From: Patulibacter medicamentivorans
Lineage (GTDB): Bacteria > Actinomycetota > Thermoleophilia > Solirubrobacterales > Solirubrobacteraceae
DNA: 64,000 nt
NCBI RefSeq assembly: GCF_000240225.1
Contig: NZ_AGUD01000006.1
Location: 36,108 to 100,107 of the forward strand
Direction: 5' to 3'
The notes below the pieces were generated by a model. That model was not told the origin of the DNA. It worked only from the letters and a program-made list of their open reading frames with translations, and did not search any database. Shown here piece after piece: positions 57,303 to 64,000 of the stretch. Numbering within the stretch: the first letter of the stretch is position 1; each line of letters begins with the position of its first letter. Position numbers and translations under genes: made by a program.

Positions 57303-58517
57303 GTGGGGCAGATCAGCAGGCGGCAGTTGCTCAAGGCCGGGGGCGCCGTGGGGGTGCTCGGCATGGTCGGCGGGGCGACGCCCGCCTGGGCGTGGTCGGC
57401 GTCGCAGTCGGTGGCCGGACTCGGCGGGCAGGTCCCGCCGTGGCTGGTCTGGGACGAGCAGGCCGACCCGATCGTCGCCGGCGTGATCGAGCGCGGCGAG
57501 GCCGCGGCGGTCAACGCGCTGCTGCGGACGTGGACCCGCAACGGCCAGCCGCTGCCCGCCGGCCTGCCGGTGGAGCTGCGCGACTTCATCGAGGACGCCC
57601 GTCGCCTGCCGGCCTGGACCGACACGCGCAAGCTCGCCGCGGCGGTCGAGTTCAACAAGCGGCGCGGGACCTACCTGGGCGTCTCCTACGGCTTCGTCAG
57701 CGGCATGATGAGCACGGTCATCCCGCACGAGGCGCGCGCGGTCTACTACTCCAGGGGCGGGGCCGACATGAAGCACCGGATCTCGCGCACGGCGAAGTTC
57801 GGCTACGACATCGGCTCGCGCAACGCGTTCCAGCCGGACGGCTCGATGATCGTGACCGCCGTGAAGACGCGGATGGCGCACGCCGGCGTCCGGCACCTGC
57901 TGCCGCAGTCGTCGCACTGGACCGGCGTCGCCGACGAGGACGTCCCGATCAGCCAGCGCGACATCCTCGTCACCTGGCACAGCCTCCCGACGTCGGTGAT
58001 GAAGGCGATGCGGTCGTGGGGCGTGCGGATCTCGACCAGCGAGGCGGACGCCTTCCTGCACTCGTGGCAGATCGCGGCGCACCTGCTCGGCGTCCGGGAC
58101 GAGTACATCCCGGCGACCTGGGCCGACGCGAACGCCCAGGCGCCCCAGATCCTCGATCCGGTGATCGGGCCGACGCCCGAGGGCATCGAGCTCGCCGACT
58201 TCCTCGTCAACCTGGCGGCCGAGACCGACGGCGGGCTGCTCACTCGACCGCTGCTGCAGGCGATGACCCGCTACTTCCTCGGGGATCGGATCGCCGACTG
58301 GCTGGAGCTGCCCCGGAACCCGGGCTGGGACCAGGCGATCGCCGCCGGCTGGCCGCCGTTCGTGATGCTGAAGGAGACGGGCCTGCTGCTGCCCGGCATC
58401 GACGAGCTCTACTGGCTGTTCGACGAGTTCCTGCGCCAGGGCGCGCTCTGGTACCTCGGCGAGGGCCAGCCGCTCGACATCGAGATCCCCGACGCCAACA
58501 ACCCGAACCACTCCTGA
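57303..58517 (+). CDS. Latex-clearing-protein-like oxygenase (Lcp/DUF2236) with Tat signal
   Basis: 404-aa exported protein. Twin-arginine signal SRRQLLKAGGAVGVLGMVGG then ATPAWA cleavage site. The body matches the length and layout of Lcp rubber oxygenases: GTYLGVSYGFVSGMMSTVIP, YYSRGGADMKHRISRTAKFG, and TAVKTRMAHAGVRHLLPQSS, the region that in Lcp carries conserved Arg/Lys/Thr and the heme-ligating histidine. Lcp cleaves cis-1,4-polyisoprene to oligo-isoprenoid keto-aldehydes. GTG 57303 after TCGGAGGAC. Related DUF2236 proteins have other substrates, so the substrate is probable, not certain. Confidence 0.8.
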   Translation: MGQISRRQLLKAGGAVGVLGMVGGATPAWAWSASQSVAGLGGQVPPWLVWDEQADPIVAGVIERGEAAAVNALLRTWTRNGQPLPAGLPVELRDFIEDARRLPAWTDTRKLAAAVEFNKRRGTYLGVSYGFVSGMMSTVIPHEARAVYYSRGGADMKHRISRTAKFGYDIGSRNAFQPDGSMIVTAVKTRMAHAGVRHLLPQSSHWTGVADEDVPISQRDILVTWHSLPTSVMKAMRSWGVRISTSEADAFLHSWQIAAHLLGVRDEYIPATWADANAQAPQILDPVIGPTPEGIELADFLVNLAAETDGGLLTRPLLQAMTRYFLGDRIADWLELPRNPGWDQAIAAGWPPFVMLKETGLLLPGIDELYWLFDEFLRQGALWYLGEGQPLDIEIPDANNPNHS

Positions 58518-58561
58518 GACTGGTTCGGGAGGCTGTCGGCGGACCTGATCGCGACGCCGGC

Positions 58562-59131
58562 TCAGCGGAGCCAGGGCCACCGCTGGACTGCCGGCACGCG
58601 CGCCCAGCGCTCGCCGAGCCCGAGGGTGCGGTCGGCGCGGGCCAGCAGCAGGCCGACCAGGACGACCGAGTAGATCAGGTGCTCGTCGACGAACGGGTTG
58701 GTCGCCACCGGCAGGTGCGAGGACCACATCAGGACGAGCATCAGGACGCCGCCGATGGTGCCCAGGCGCGAGCCGATGCCGAGCATCAGGGTCAGGCCGA
58801 CGCCGAGCAGCCCGGCCATGAAGAGGACGTTGACGACCGGGTCGCCGGCGATCGAGTGGTAGAGGCCGTCGAACGGTCCGGTGGCGCTGGACAGGTAGCC
58901 CTTGGTCGGGTTGCCGCCGTCGATCCAGGCGTCGGCGGAGGCGGTCGAGCGGCCGAGGCCGAAGGTCTTGTCGACGAACGCCCACAGGAACAGCCAGCCG
59001 ACGGCGATCCGCGCGACGGCCCAGGCGTAGGGGGCGAGCGCGGCGGCGCGCGAGGTCGTGTCGGCGGGGACGTCGCGCCGCGTGGACGTGGTGCGGGTCG
59101 TTGGCGAGTGGGGGGAGGCGATGGTCGGCAT
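58562..59131 (-). CDS. DoxX family membrane protein
   Basis: 189-aa inner-membrane protein with four predicted helices (VARIAVGWLFLWAFVD; VVNVLFMAGLLGVGLTLML; LGTIGGVLMLVLMWSS; LIYSVVLVGLLLA) and the DoxX-type loop GNPTKGYLSSATGPFDGLYHS. N-terminus is Ser/Thr-rich and cytosolic-looking. ATG 59131 is chosen; the frame is open to 59194. Related to the large subunit of thiosulfate:quinone oxidoreductase, but function is unproven. Convergent with the Lcp-like gene. Confidence 0.82.
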   Translation of the reverse strand: MPTIASPHSPTTRTTSTRRDVPADTTSRAAALAPYAWAVARIAVGWLFLWAFVDKTFGLGRSTASADAWIDGGNPTKGYLSSATGPFDGLYHSIAGDPVVNVLFMAGLLGVGLTLMLGIGSRLGTIGGVLMLVLMWSSHLPVATNPFVDEHLIYSVVLVGLLLARADRTLGLGERWARVPAVQRWPWLR

Positions 59132-59257
59132 GGGGTCCTCGAGGTCGGGGCGAATGCTGCCTGCAACCGTAGGCGCGCCCGTCGGCGCCCTCATCGGCGT
59201 GAGCCCGCACGTCGGATCCGTGGAAACCCCTGCCCGCTGCGCCCCGCCCCGGGCGCG

Positions 59258-60232
59258 TCAGGCGTCGCGACCCACCCGGACGGTGATGCCGGCCGGGTCG
59301 CTCGACTCGATCGCGCCGTCGTCGAGGCTCGCGACGGCGAAGCCGTGCTGCCGGAGCCGCGAGGCGGTGGCGTCGACATCGGCCTGGTCGGGCAGGATGA
59401 GCGACCAGCGGCGGATGCCGGCCAGCTCGAGCCCGGCGTCCGGTCGGCGGTCGAGCTTGCGCCAGGCGTTGACGGCGACGTGGTGGTGGTAGCTGCCGAC
59501 GCGGCCGAACAGGACGCGCCAGGCGAGGTGCTCGGCGTTGAGCTCGAAGCCCAGCGCCGGGACGTAGAAGTCGCGTGCCCGCTCGTAGTCGGCGACGGCG
59601 GTGTCGAAATGCACGTGGTTCACGCTCCACCTGGTGGCTCCACGGGCAGGCGCGTAGGCGCCGCCGGCGGGTTGCGCGGCGGCGGCCAGCGCGTCGAGGT
59701 CGAGGGCAGGAGGGGGCGGCGAGCGGTAGTACAGGTCGATCTCCTCCTGCAGGACGCCCCAGGCCTCTGCCGGCTTGTCGACGAGCAGCTCGACCGTCGA
59801 TCCATCGGGATCGTCGATGTAGATCGACGAGTGCGGCCAGTGGTCGATCGCGTAGGCCAGCGACCCCCCGGCGTCCAGGATCCGGCGATACGTCAGCGCC
59901 AGCTCGTCGCGGGAGGGGGTCTTCAGCGCTACGTGGAAGAGGTTGGCGAAGCTCCCGGAGGGCCGCGCGTCAGGGCGCTCGACGAGCGCCAGGAGCGGCT
60001 CGCTGCCGCCGTCGGGGGCGGCGGTCAGGTCCACTCGGTCACGGTCGCGGGCGTGTGCGTGAAGGCCGAGCTGCTCCTCGTAGAAGCGGATCGAGCGCTC
60101 GAGGTCGCTGACGACGAGCTCGACGGTGCCCAGCCGAGCTGCCGCCGGCAGCCGACCGCCGGCAGCGTCCGTCGGACGCGCGGCCTCACCGCTGGCCGGA
60201 AGGGTTGCGCTGACGTCGAAGGTCTTGCTCAT
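59258..60232 (-). CDS. VOC family protein (catechol-2,3-dioxygenase/CatE-like)
   Basis: 324-aa protein with two vicinal-oxygen-chelate modules: about 35-155 (LGTVELVVSDLERSIRFYEE; HSSIYIDDPDGSTVELLVD) and about 200-320 (NHVHFDTAVADYERARDFYV; YHHHVAVNAWRK). Metal ligand candidates are His/Glu in these motifs. In Bacilli the related CatE acts on catechol and is repressed by CatR or an Rrf2-type regulator; here a divergent Rrf2 gene fits control by redox or quinone stress. ATG 60232. Confidence 0.83.
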   Translation of the reverse strand: MSKTFDVSATLPASGEAARPTDAAGGRLPAAARLGTVELVVSDLERSIRFYEEQLGLHAHARDRDRVDLTAAPDGGSEPLLALVERPDARPSGSFANLFHVALKTPSRDELALTYRRILDAGGSLAYAIDHWPHSSIYIDDPDGSTVELLVDKPAEAWGVLQEEIDLYYRSPPPPALDLDALAAAAQPAGGAYAPARGATRWSVNHVHFDTAVADYERARDFYVPALGFELNAEHLAWRVLFGRVGSYHHHVAVNAWRKLDRRPDAGLELAGIRRWSLILPDQADVDATASRLRQHGFAVASLDDGAIESSDPAGITVRVGRDA

Positions 60233-60338
60233 CGGATCTCAATTCGTAGCCATTTACACGACGAAATAAACGTAGCAGATTCGGATACGATTACGAAGGG
60301 GCCGGGGTCACCGACGACGAGGGGTCGCAGCAGCGGAC
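60233..60338. promoter_or_regulatory. Divergent VOC/Rrf2 regulatory region
   Basis: 106 nt, AT-rich in 60240-60300. TTCGT and ACGAA half-sites recur (60248-60252, 60265-60269 and, near the Rrf2 side, 60293-60298) and could be the Rrf2 operator. A GACGAGGGG Shine-Dalgarno-like stretch precedes the Rrf2 ATG. Confidence 0.4.
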
Positions 60339-60845
60339 ATGAGCAGCCCGAACAACACCCAGTTCTCGGTCGCGGTGCACGCGGTCGTGCTGCTCGGCGC
60401 CTCGCCCGATTCGCTGCTGCGGTCGGAGACGCTCGCGGCGAGCGCCCGGGTCGGCCCGGTCTACGTCCGGCAGATCATGGGGCGACTACGCGACGCGCGG
60501 ATCGTCGCGTCGCGGCCGGGCCCCGGTGGCGGCTGGAGCCTGACGGCCGATCCGCGGAAGCTGACCCTGGCCGAGATCTGGCGGGCCCTTCGCGGCGACG
60601 CGTCCGTCCTCGCGCTCCACGAGGGCGCCGGCGACTGCAACACCGGTGACGCGCTGCGCCTGATCGACCGCGGCGTGGCGCGAGCGATCGAGGACGAACT
60701 GCGGAACACGACCATCGCGGACCTGGTCGCGGCGCACCGGGCCGGTCTCGCAGGCACTGTGGCACCTGCGTCGCCGGGACCAGGGTCGTCCGACGACGCC
60801 GAGGACGCGGTTCCGTCCGCCGGCGCTCGCGAGCGCTCGGGCTGA
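60339..60845 (+). CDS. Rrf2 family transcriptional regulator
   Basis: 168-aa winged-helix protein: FSVAVHAVVLLGASPDSLLR, SARVGPVYVRQIMGRLRDAR (recognition helix), and PGPGGGWSLTADPRKLTLAE (wing). The three cysteines that bind an iron-sulfur cluster in IscR/NsrR are missing; one cysteine remains in GAGDCNTGDALRL, as in the YwnA-like subgroup that senses by thiol chemistry or small ligands. Divergent from the VOC gene, which it probably represses. C-terminal 30 residues are disordered. Confidence 0.88.
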   Translation: MSSPNNTQFSVAVHAVVLLGASPDSLLRSETLAASARVGPVYVRQIMGRLRDARIVASRPGPGGGWSLTADPRKLTLAEIWRALRGDASVLALHEGAGDCNTGDALRLIDRGVARAIEDELRNTTIADLVAAHRAGLAGTVAPASPGPGSSDDAEDAVPSAGARERSG

Positions 60846-60999
60846 GCGCGCGGCACGTCGCGCACCGGGGCGTCGGTGGCGTCGCGAAGGCAGTCGGCGC
60901 CCCCGGCCGGCGCGGTGGCTACGATCGGCGAAGGCGCCGTCGGCGTCGCGCGTCCCCGTTCAGCGCGACGCTCCGGTGCGTCCCCCCGAGGAGGTTCGG

Positions 61000-61938
61000 A
61001 TGTCGCGTAGGTGGTTCAGCTGGAGCGTGGCCGCGTTGGCCGTGGTCGTCACGGGCACGGTCGTCCCGGCCGCCCAGGCGAACTTCCTCGCGGCCGGCCC
61101 CGACCCGGCCGGCGACGCGACCGATCCGAGTCCGGGGCGCGACGTCGTCGGGGCGGCGCTCGCCTACGACCGCCGCGCGGGCACGGTCCGCGGTGGCGTC
61201 GCCCTGCGCGGCGCGCCGACCGGCACGTCGGGGGCGACGATCGCGATCATCGCCGGGGTCCGGACGCCGGCCGGGTGCACCGCCTACCCGGCGATCGGGC
61301 TCTCGTCGCCGACCACCGGCGCGGGCGCGGAGTGGTCGCGGTTCGACGCCGCCGGGCCGCCGGCCGCGACCGGCCAGGCCGCGAAGGACGGGGCCGGTAC
61401 CGCGGTCCAGATGATCGAGGTCGCCGACGCGGCGCTCGCCGGTCGCGCCGTCGACTGCATCGAGGCGGGACTCGCCGACCCGGCCGACCCGCGGCGCCTC
61501 TACGACAGCACCGGGCCGCTGACGCTGAAGCCGCGCCCCCAGCTGGCGGCGAAGCTCGGACGGCCGCCGGCGGCGATGCGGCTGGGCCAGAAGCGGAAGA
61601 TCCGCCTGACGCTGCGCAACGGCGGCGACGCCTCGACCGGCCGCCTCAAGCTCTCGATCGCCCGCCAGCCGGGTCTGACGGCCCGCGCCGCCCGGACCGT
61701 CAAGGCGCTGAAGGCCGGTCAGCGCCGGACCGTCTCGGTCGAGGTGACGCTCGGTCGCCGCGCGAAGGCGACGACGCCGCTTCGCGTCACCGTCACCGCC
61801 GGCGACCTGCGCGTGCGCGAGACGGCGTCGCTGTACCGCCGCAAGCGGTCCGGCGGGTCCGGGTCGGGGACCGGCACGTGCGCGTCCTACGCCCCGGTGC
61901 TCGGAGGCGTCGGCGACGTCGTCGTCGCCCCCTGCTGA
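61000..61938 (+). CDS. Secreted protein of unknown function
   Basis: 312-aa exported protein. Signal peptide about 1-31 (RRWFSWSVAALAVVVTGTVV, cleavage after AQA). Residues 35-170 begin with AAGPDPAGDATDPSPGRDVV, a pattern seen in secreted actinobacterial beta-sandwich proteins; residues 180-285 resemble a CARDB/DUF11-like Ig domain (KIRLTLRNGGDASTGRLKLS; ATTPLRVTVTAGDLRVRET). It ends in a Gly/Ser stretch and two cysteines. ATG 61000 follows GAGGAGG. No function recognised. Confidence 0.75.
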   Translation: MSRRWFSWSVAALAVVVTGTVVPAAQANFLAAGPDPAGDATDPSPGRDVVGAALAYDRRAGTVRGGVALRGAPTGTSGATIAIIAGVRTPAGCTAYPAIGLSSPTTGAGAEWSRFDAAGPPAATGQAAKDGAGTAVQMIEVADAALAGRAVDCIEAGLADPADPRRLYDSTGPLTLKPRPQLAAKLGRPPAAMRLGQKRKIRLTLRNGGDASTGRLKLSIARQPGLTARAARTVKALKAGQRRTVSVEVTLGRRAKATTPLRVTVTAGDLRVRETASLYRRKRSGGSGSGTGTCASYAPVLGGVGDVVVAPC

Positions 61939-61994
61939 TCGGCGCCGCCCCACCCGGGCAGCCGCTCGAACCGCGGGACGCCGTCGGGCTCCCG

Positions 61995-62596
61995 CTACGC
62001 GAGCGTCCGCAGCAGCCGCTCGCGGGAGGCCGCCCAGCGGCGATCGACCGCGCTGCTGCCGCCGCCGCTCGCGGCCCGCAGCAGCGCCGGCCGCGGACCG
62101 TCGCGAGCGCGAACTCGAGGTCGTCGAGCAGCGCCGGCTGCGAGGCGAGGTCGGGCACGGCCTCGGTGGCCACGGCCAGCGCGGCCTGCGTCACGTCGCG
62201 CTCCAGCGCGAGCAGCGCGTGGCGCAGCTCGCCGTCGGTGCGCGCCGCGATCCACAGCTCGAGGGTCGCGTCGAAGAGCTCGCCCTCGTGCGCGGCCCAG
62301 AGCAGGTCGAGCAGGGCCGGCAGCCGGTCGGCCCCGGGGGACAGCGGCTCGAGCAGGAGCGCCCGCAGCTCGTCGATCCGCTTGGCGGTCAGGTGGGCGA
62401 CGGCCGCCGAGACGAGCGACGCCTTGGTCGGGAAGTAGTTGATCTGCGCGCCGCGGGAGAGCCCGGCGAGCTGGGCCACCCGGCCGGTCGTGACGTTCGC
62501 GTAGCCGAACTGCACGAGGCAGGCGATCGTGGCGTCGAGGAGCGCCGTGCGGGTGCTCTCGCGACGCTCGGCCTGGGTCTGGTGGGCGCGGGACAT
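61995..62596 (-). pseudogene. TetR family regulator interrupted by a frameshift
   Basis: From ATG 62596 the frame gives a normal TetR N-terminus (HTH LAGLSRGAQINYFPTKASLV) and ligand domain up to DDLEFALATVRG. There the frame runs into low-complexity Arg-rich residues, while the +1 shifted frame continues with a plausible TetR ending (LLRAASGGGSSAVDRRWAASRE) to TAG at 61995. One base appears to be missing near 62087-62093 in a GC run (GGCCGGCG). Real pseudogene or sequencing error cannot be told apart here. Confidence 0.7.
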
Positions 62597-62684
62597 CGCA
62601 GCGAAGCCTAGGCGCACGGACGAGTCACGGCGGCGTCGCCGAGGAGATATATGCAGATCGGTAGTTACGTGCACAGCTGCCTGT

Positions 62685-62690
62685 TAGTGT
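62685..62690 (+). promoter_or_regulatory. -10 element of leaderless esterase gene
   Basis: TAGTGT, 6 nt before ATG 62697. The region 62645-62670 upstream is AT-rich (GAGATATATG), unusual for this window. Confidence 0.45.
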
Positions 62691-62696
62691 CGCGTC

Positions 62697-64000
62697 ATGG
62701 GGAGAGAAGGACGTTCCGCGCGTCGTCGCGCGTTGGTGGCCGCGATGCTGGCGTGCGGGCTGCTGCTCGGCGGCGCAGCGTCGTCCGCGCACGCGAACCA
62801 GCTGGTCGAGATCACGGTCCCGGCCCGCAAGGCGCAGATCCCGGACGTGTGGCTGCGCTACCCGAGCCCGCCGCGGGCACGGGTGCTGCTGCCCGACGGC
62901 TACGACCCCGGGAAGCGCTACCCGCTGCTGGTGCTGCTGGCCGGCGCGAGCAGCAGCTACAAGACCTGGTCGATCGCGGACCTCGGCCGGATCAAGACGA
63001 CGGCCGCCGGGTTCCCGGGGATCATCGTGATGCCCGAGGGCGCGACCGGCTTCTACACGGACTGGTGGAACGGCGGCCGCCGCGGCGACCCGTCGTGGGA
63101 GACCTACATCCTCGACGACGTCCTGCCGCAGATCCTCGCCCGCTACCCGATCCGGCCGGAGCGGCGGTGGCATGCGCTGGCCGGCGTCTCGATGGGGGGC
63201 CTCGGAACGGCCTACCTCGGCGGTCGCGTTCCGGGGTTCTTCGGCTCGATCGCCCTGATCTCGGGCGTCCCCGACCTGGCGCTGTTCCCCGGCATGTCCG
63301 ACTTCGCGGCGCTGGTCCCGCAGGCGACCGCCGGCCAGCCGTTCGACGGCTACCAGGTCTACGGCTCGCCGGACGGGTTCTACGCCCAGGGTCACTCGCC
63401 GATGCGGCTGGCGGCCAACCTGCAGCACACGCGGGTCTTCATGGCGGCCGGCGACGGCACGCCGACGAGCGACGGCGAGCCCAACGGCAACAGCCTCCTG
63501 AGCGACACGGGCGCCGAGGTCGTGCTCGTCCGGCCGGGGTCGGACCACTACGCCCAGGCGCTGACCGACGCCGGAGTCGACCTCACCTACCAGCCGCACC
63601 AGGGCATCCACGACTTCGCGAACTTCCGCCGCGAGCTGCGCGACGCGATCGCCTGGAACCTCTTCGCCCCGGTCGCCGAGCACCCGACGAGCTGGGTCAA
63701 CGACACGGTCGCGACCCACGGCGAGCTGTGGGGAGTCCAGTACCGGTTCGACGCGGCGCCCGATCGGATCGTGCGCTTCCGCCGGGCCGGGGGGCGGTTG
63801 TCGGTCGGCGCGGCCGGCTCGCCGGTGACGCTGACCACCGACGGCGGCTGCCGCTTCCGGATCGCGACGCCGGGCGCGATCGGCCTGCCCGCCGCGCCGT
63901 GCGCCAAGCCGGCGGCAGCGCCCGCGGTCAAGCCGGTGGTGCGGGTCAGCCCGCGGCGGCTGGCCACCGGCCGCTGGCGGACGGTGCGGGTCGCCGCACA
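62697..64000 (+). CDS. Secreted alpha/beta-hydrolase esterase (PF00756 esterase D-like), 3' end outside the window
   Basis: 434 codons visible. Signal peptide about 1-34 (RRRALVAAMLACGLLLGGAA, cleavage after AHA). Catalytic domain: RYPLLVLLAGASSSYKTWS, TDWWNGGRRGDPSWETYI, nucleophile elbow LAGVSMGGLGTAYLGG with serine near residue 165, acid and histidine probably in the D of GDGTP and in HQGIHDFANF. This is the mycolyltransferase/S-formylglutathione-hydrolase-like fold. After about residue 335 a beta-rich extension with the linker KPAAAPAVKPVVRVSP runs off the window end, perhaps a binding domain. Confidence 0.87.
   Translation, partial: MGREGRSARRRALVAAMLACGLLLGGAASSAHANQLVEITVPARKAQIPDVWLRYPSPPRARVLLPDGYDPGKRYPLLVLLAGASSSYKTWSIADLGRIKTTAAGFPGIIVMPEGATGFYTDWWNGGRRGDPSWETYILDDVLPQILARYPIRPERRWHALAGVSMGGLGTAYLGGRVPGFFGSIALISGVPDLALFPGMSDFAALVPQATAGQPFDGYQVYGSPDGFYAQGHSPMRLAANLQHTRVFMAAGDGTPTSDGEPNGNSLLSDTGAEVVLVRPGSDHYAQALTDAGVDLTYQPHQGIHDFANFRRELRDAIAWNLFAPVAEHPTSWVNDTVATHGELWGVQYRFDAAPDRIVRFRRAGGRLSVGAAGSPVTLTTDGGCRFRIATPGAIGLPAAPCAKPAAAPAVKPVVRVSPRRLATGRWRTVRVAA

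Noticed and set aside
1..64000. CRISPR arrays, tRNA or rRNA genes, IS elements, prophage genes
   Set aside because: No regularly spaced repeats, cloverleaf-type sequences, transposases or integrases were seen.

Overview
This is a very GC-rich window (about 70-75% by eye) dense with TetR and PucR regulators, CoA-thioester enzymes, P450s and flavin monooxygenases, with no rRNA, tRNA, IS element or CRISPR seen. Codon use, leaderless promoters, PucR abundance and the style of the secreted proteins suggest an actinobacterium, most likely a soil Thermoleophilia/Solirubrobacterales type. That assignment is inference; no marker gene is present.

Layout. 1-4863: an SDR with a divergent TetR, then a TetR/MFS efflux pair sharing a clear operator word (GACCGGTGGTC), then another SDR. 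4894-18634: a PucR regulator diverges from a tightly coupled operon (AMP-forming acyl-CoA ligase; two HyuA-type subunits, a small zinc subunit and a HyuB-type subunit; a 275-aa protein; a DUF35 OB-fold protein; a thiolase) that ends in a second PucR gene. Subunit types, sizes and order match acetophenone carboxylase (ApcA-E), and the flanking ligase and thiolase would complete ketone -> beta-keto acid -> beta-ketoacyl-CoA -> acyl-CoA + acetyl-CoA. 18681-22496: minus-strand P450, aldehyde dehydrogenase and MDR reductase, divergent from a third PucR. 23882-28844: small redox and regulatory genes, including a TetR/epimerase pair with palindromic operators, a fourth PucR, a DJ-1 protein and a GFA-family protein. 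28918-34267: an overlapping operon of FAH hydrolase, MhpA-like flavin hydroxylase, NmrA protein, extradiol dioxygenase and P450, read as a meta-cleavage route for a phenolic compound. 34957-36567: a secreted beta-helix protein.

36817-45705: a divergent pathway transcribed from one symmetric promoter. Enoyl-CoA hydratase, hydroxyacyl-CoA dehydrogenase and thiolase lie on the minus strand. SDR, enoyl-CoA hydratase, RidA, acyl-CoA dehydrogenase and a monooxygenase/old-yellow-enzyme fusion lie on the plus strand. The fusion resembles 2-aminobenzoyl-CoA monooxygenase/reductase, so this looks like an aerobic CoA-dependent anthranilate (or related arene-CoA) pathway; no cognate ligase lies beside it. 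Two paralogous TetR genes stand at 34245 and 45779.

46773-64000: an ECF41-like sigma factor divergent from an FMN reductase; a 1093-aa secreted protein coupled to a serine-hydrolase homologue with altered catalytic motifs; a Crp/Fnr regulator; a zinc-ribbon/cyclase/ATPase protein; a latex-clearing-protein-like oxygenase with a Tat signal; a DoxX protein; a VOC/Rrf2 divergent pair; an unknown secreted protein; a frameshifted TetR; and the start of a secreted esterase. Many genes begin 6-8 nt after a TAGNNT-like -10 box, which implies widespread leaderless transcripts.
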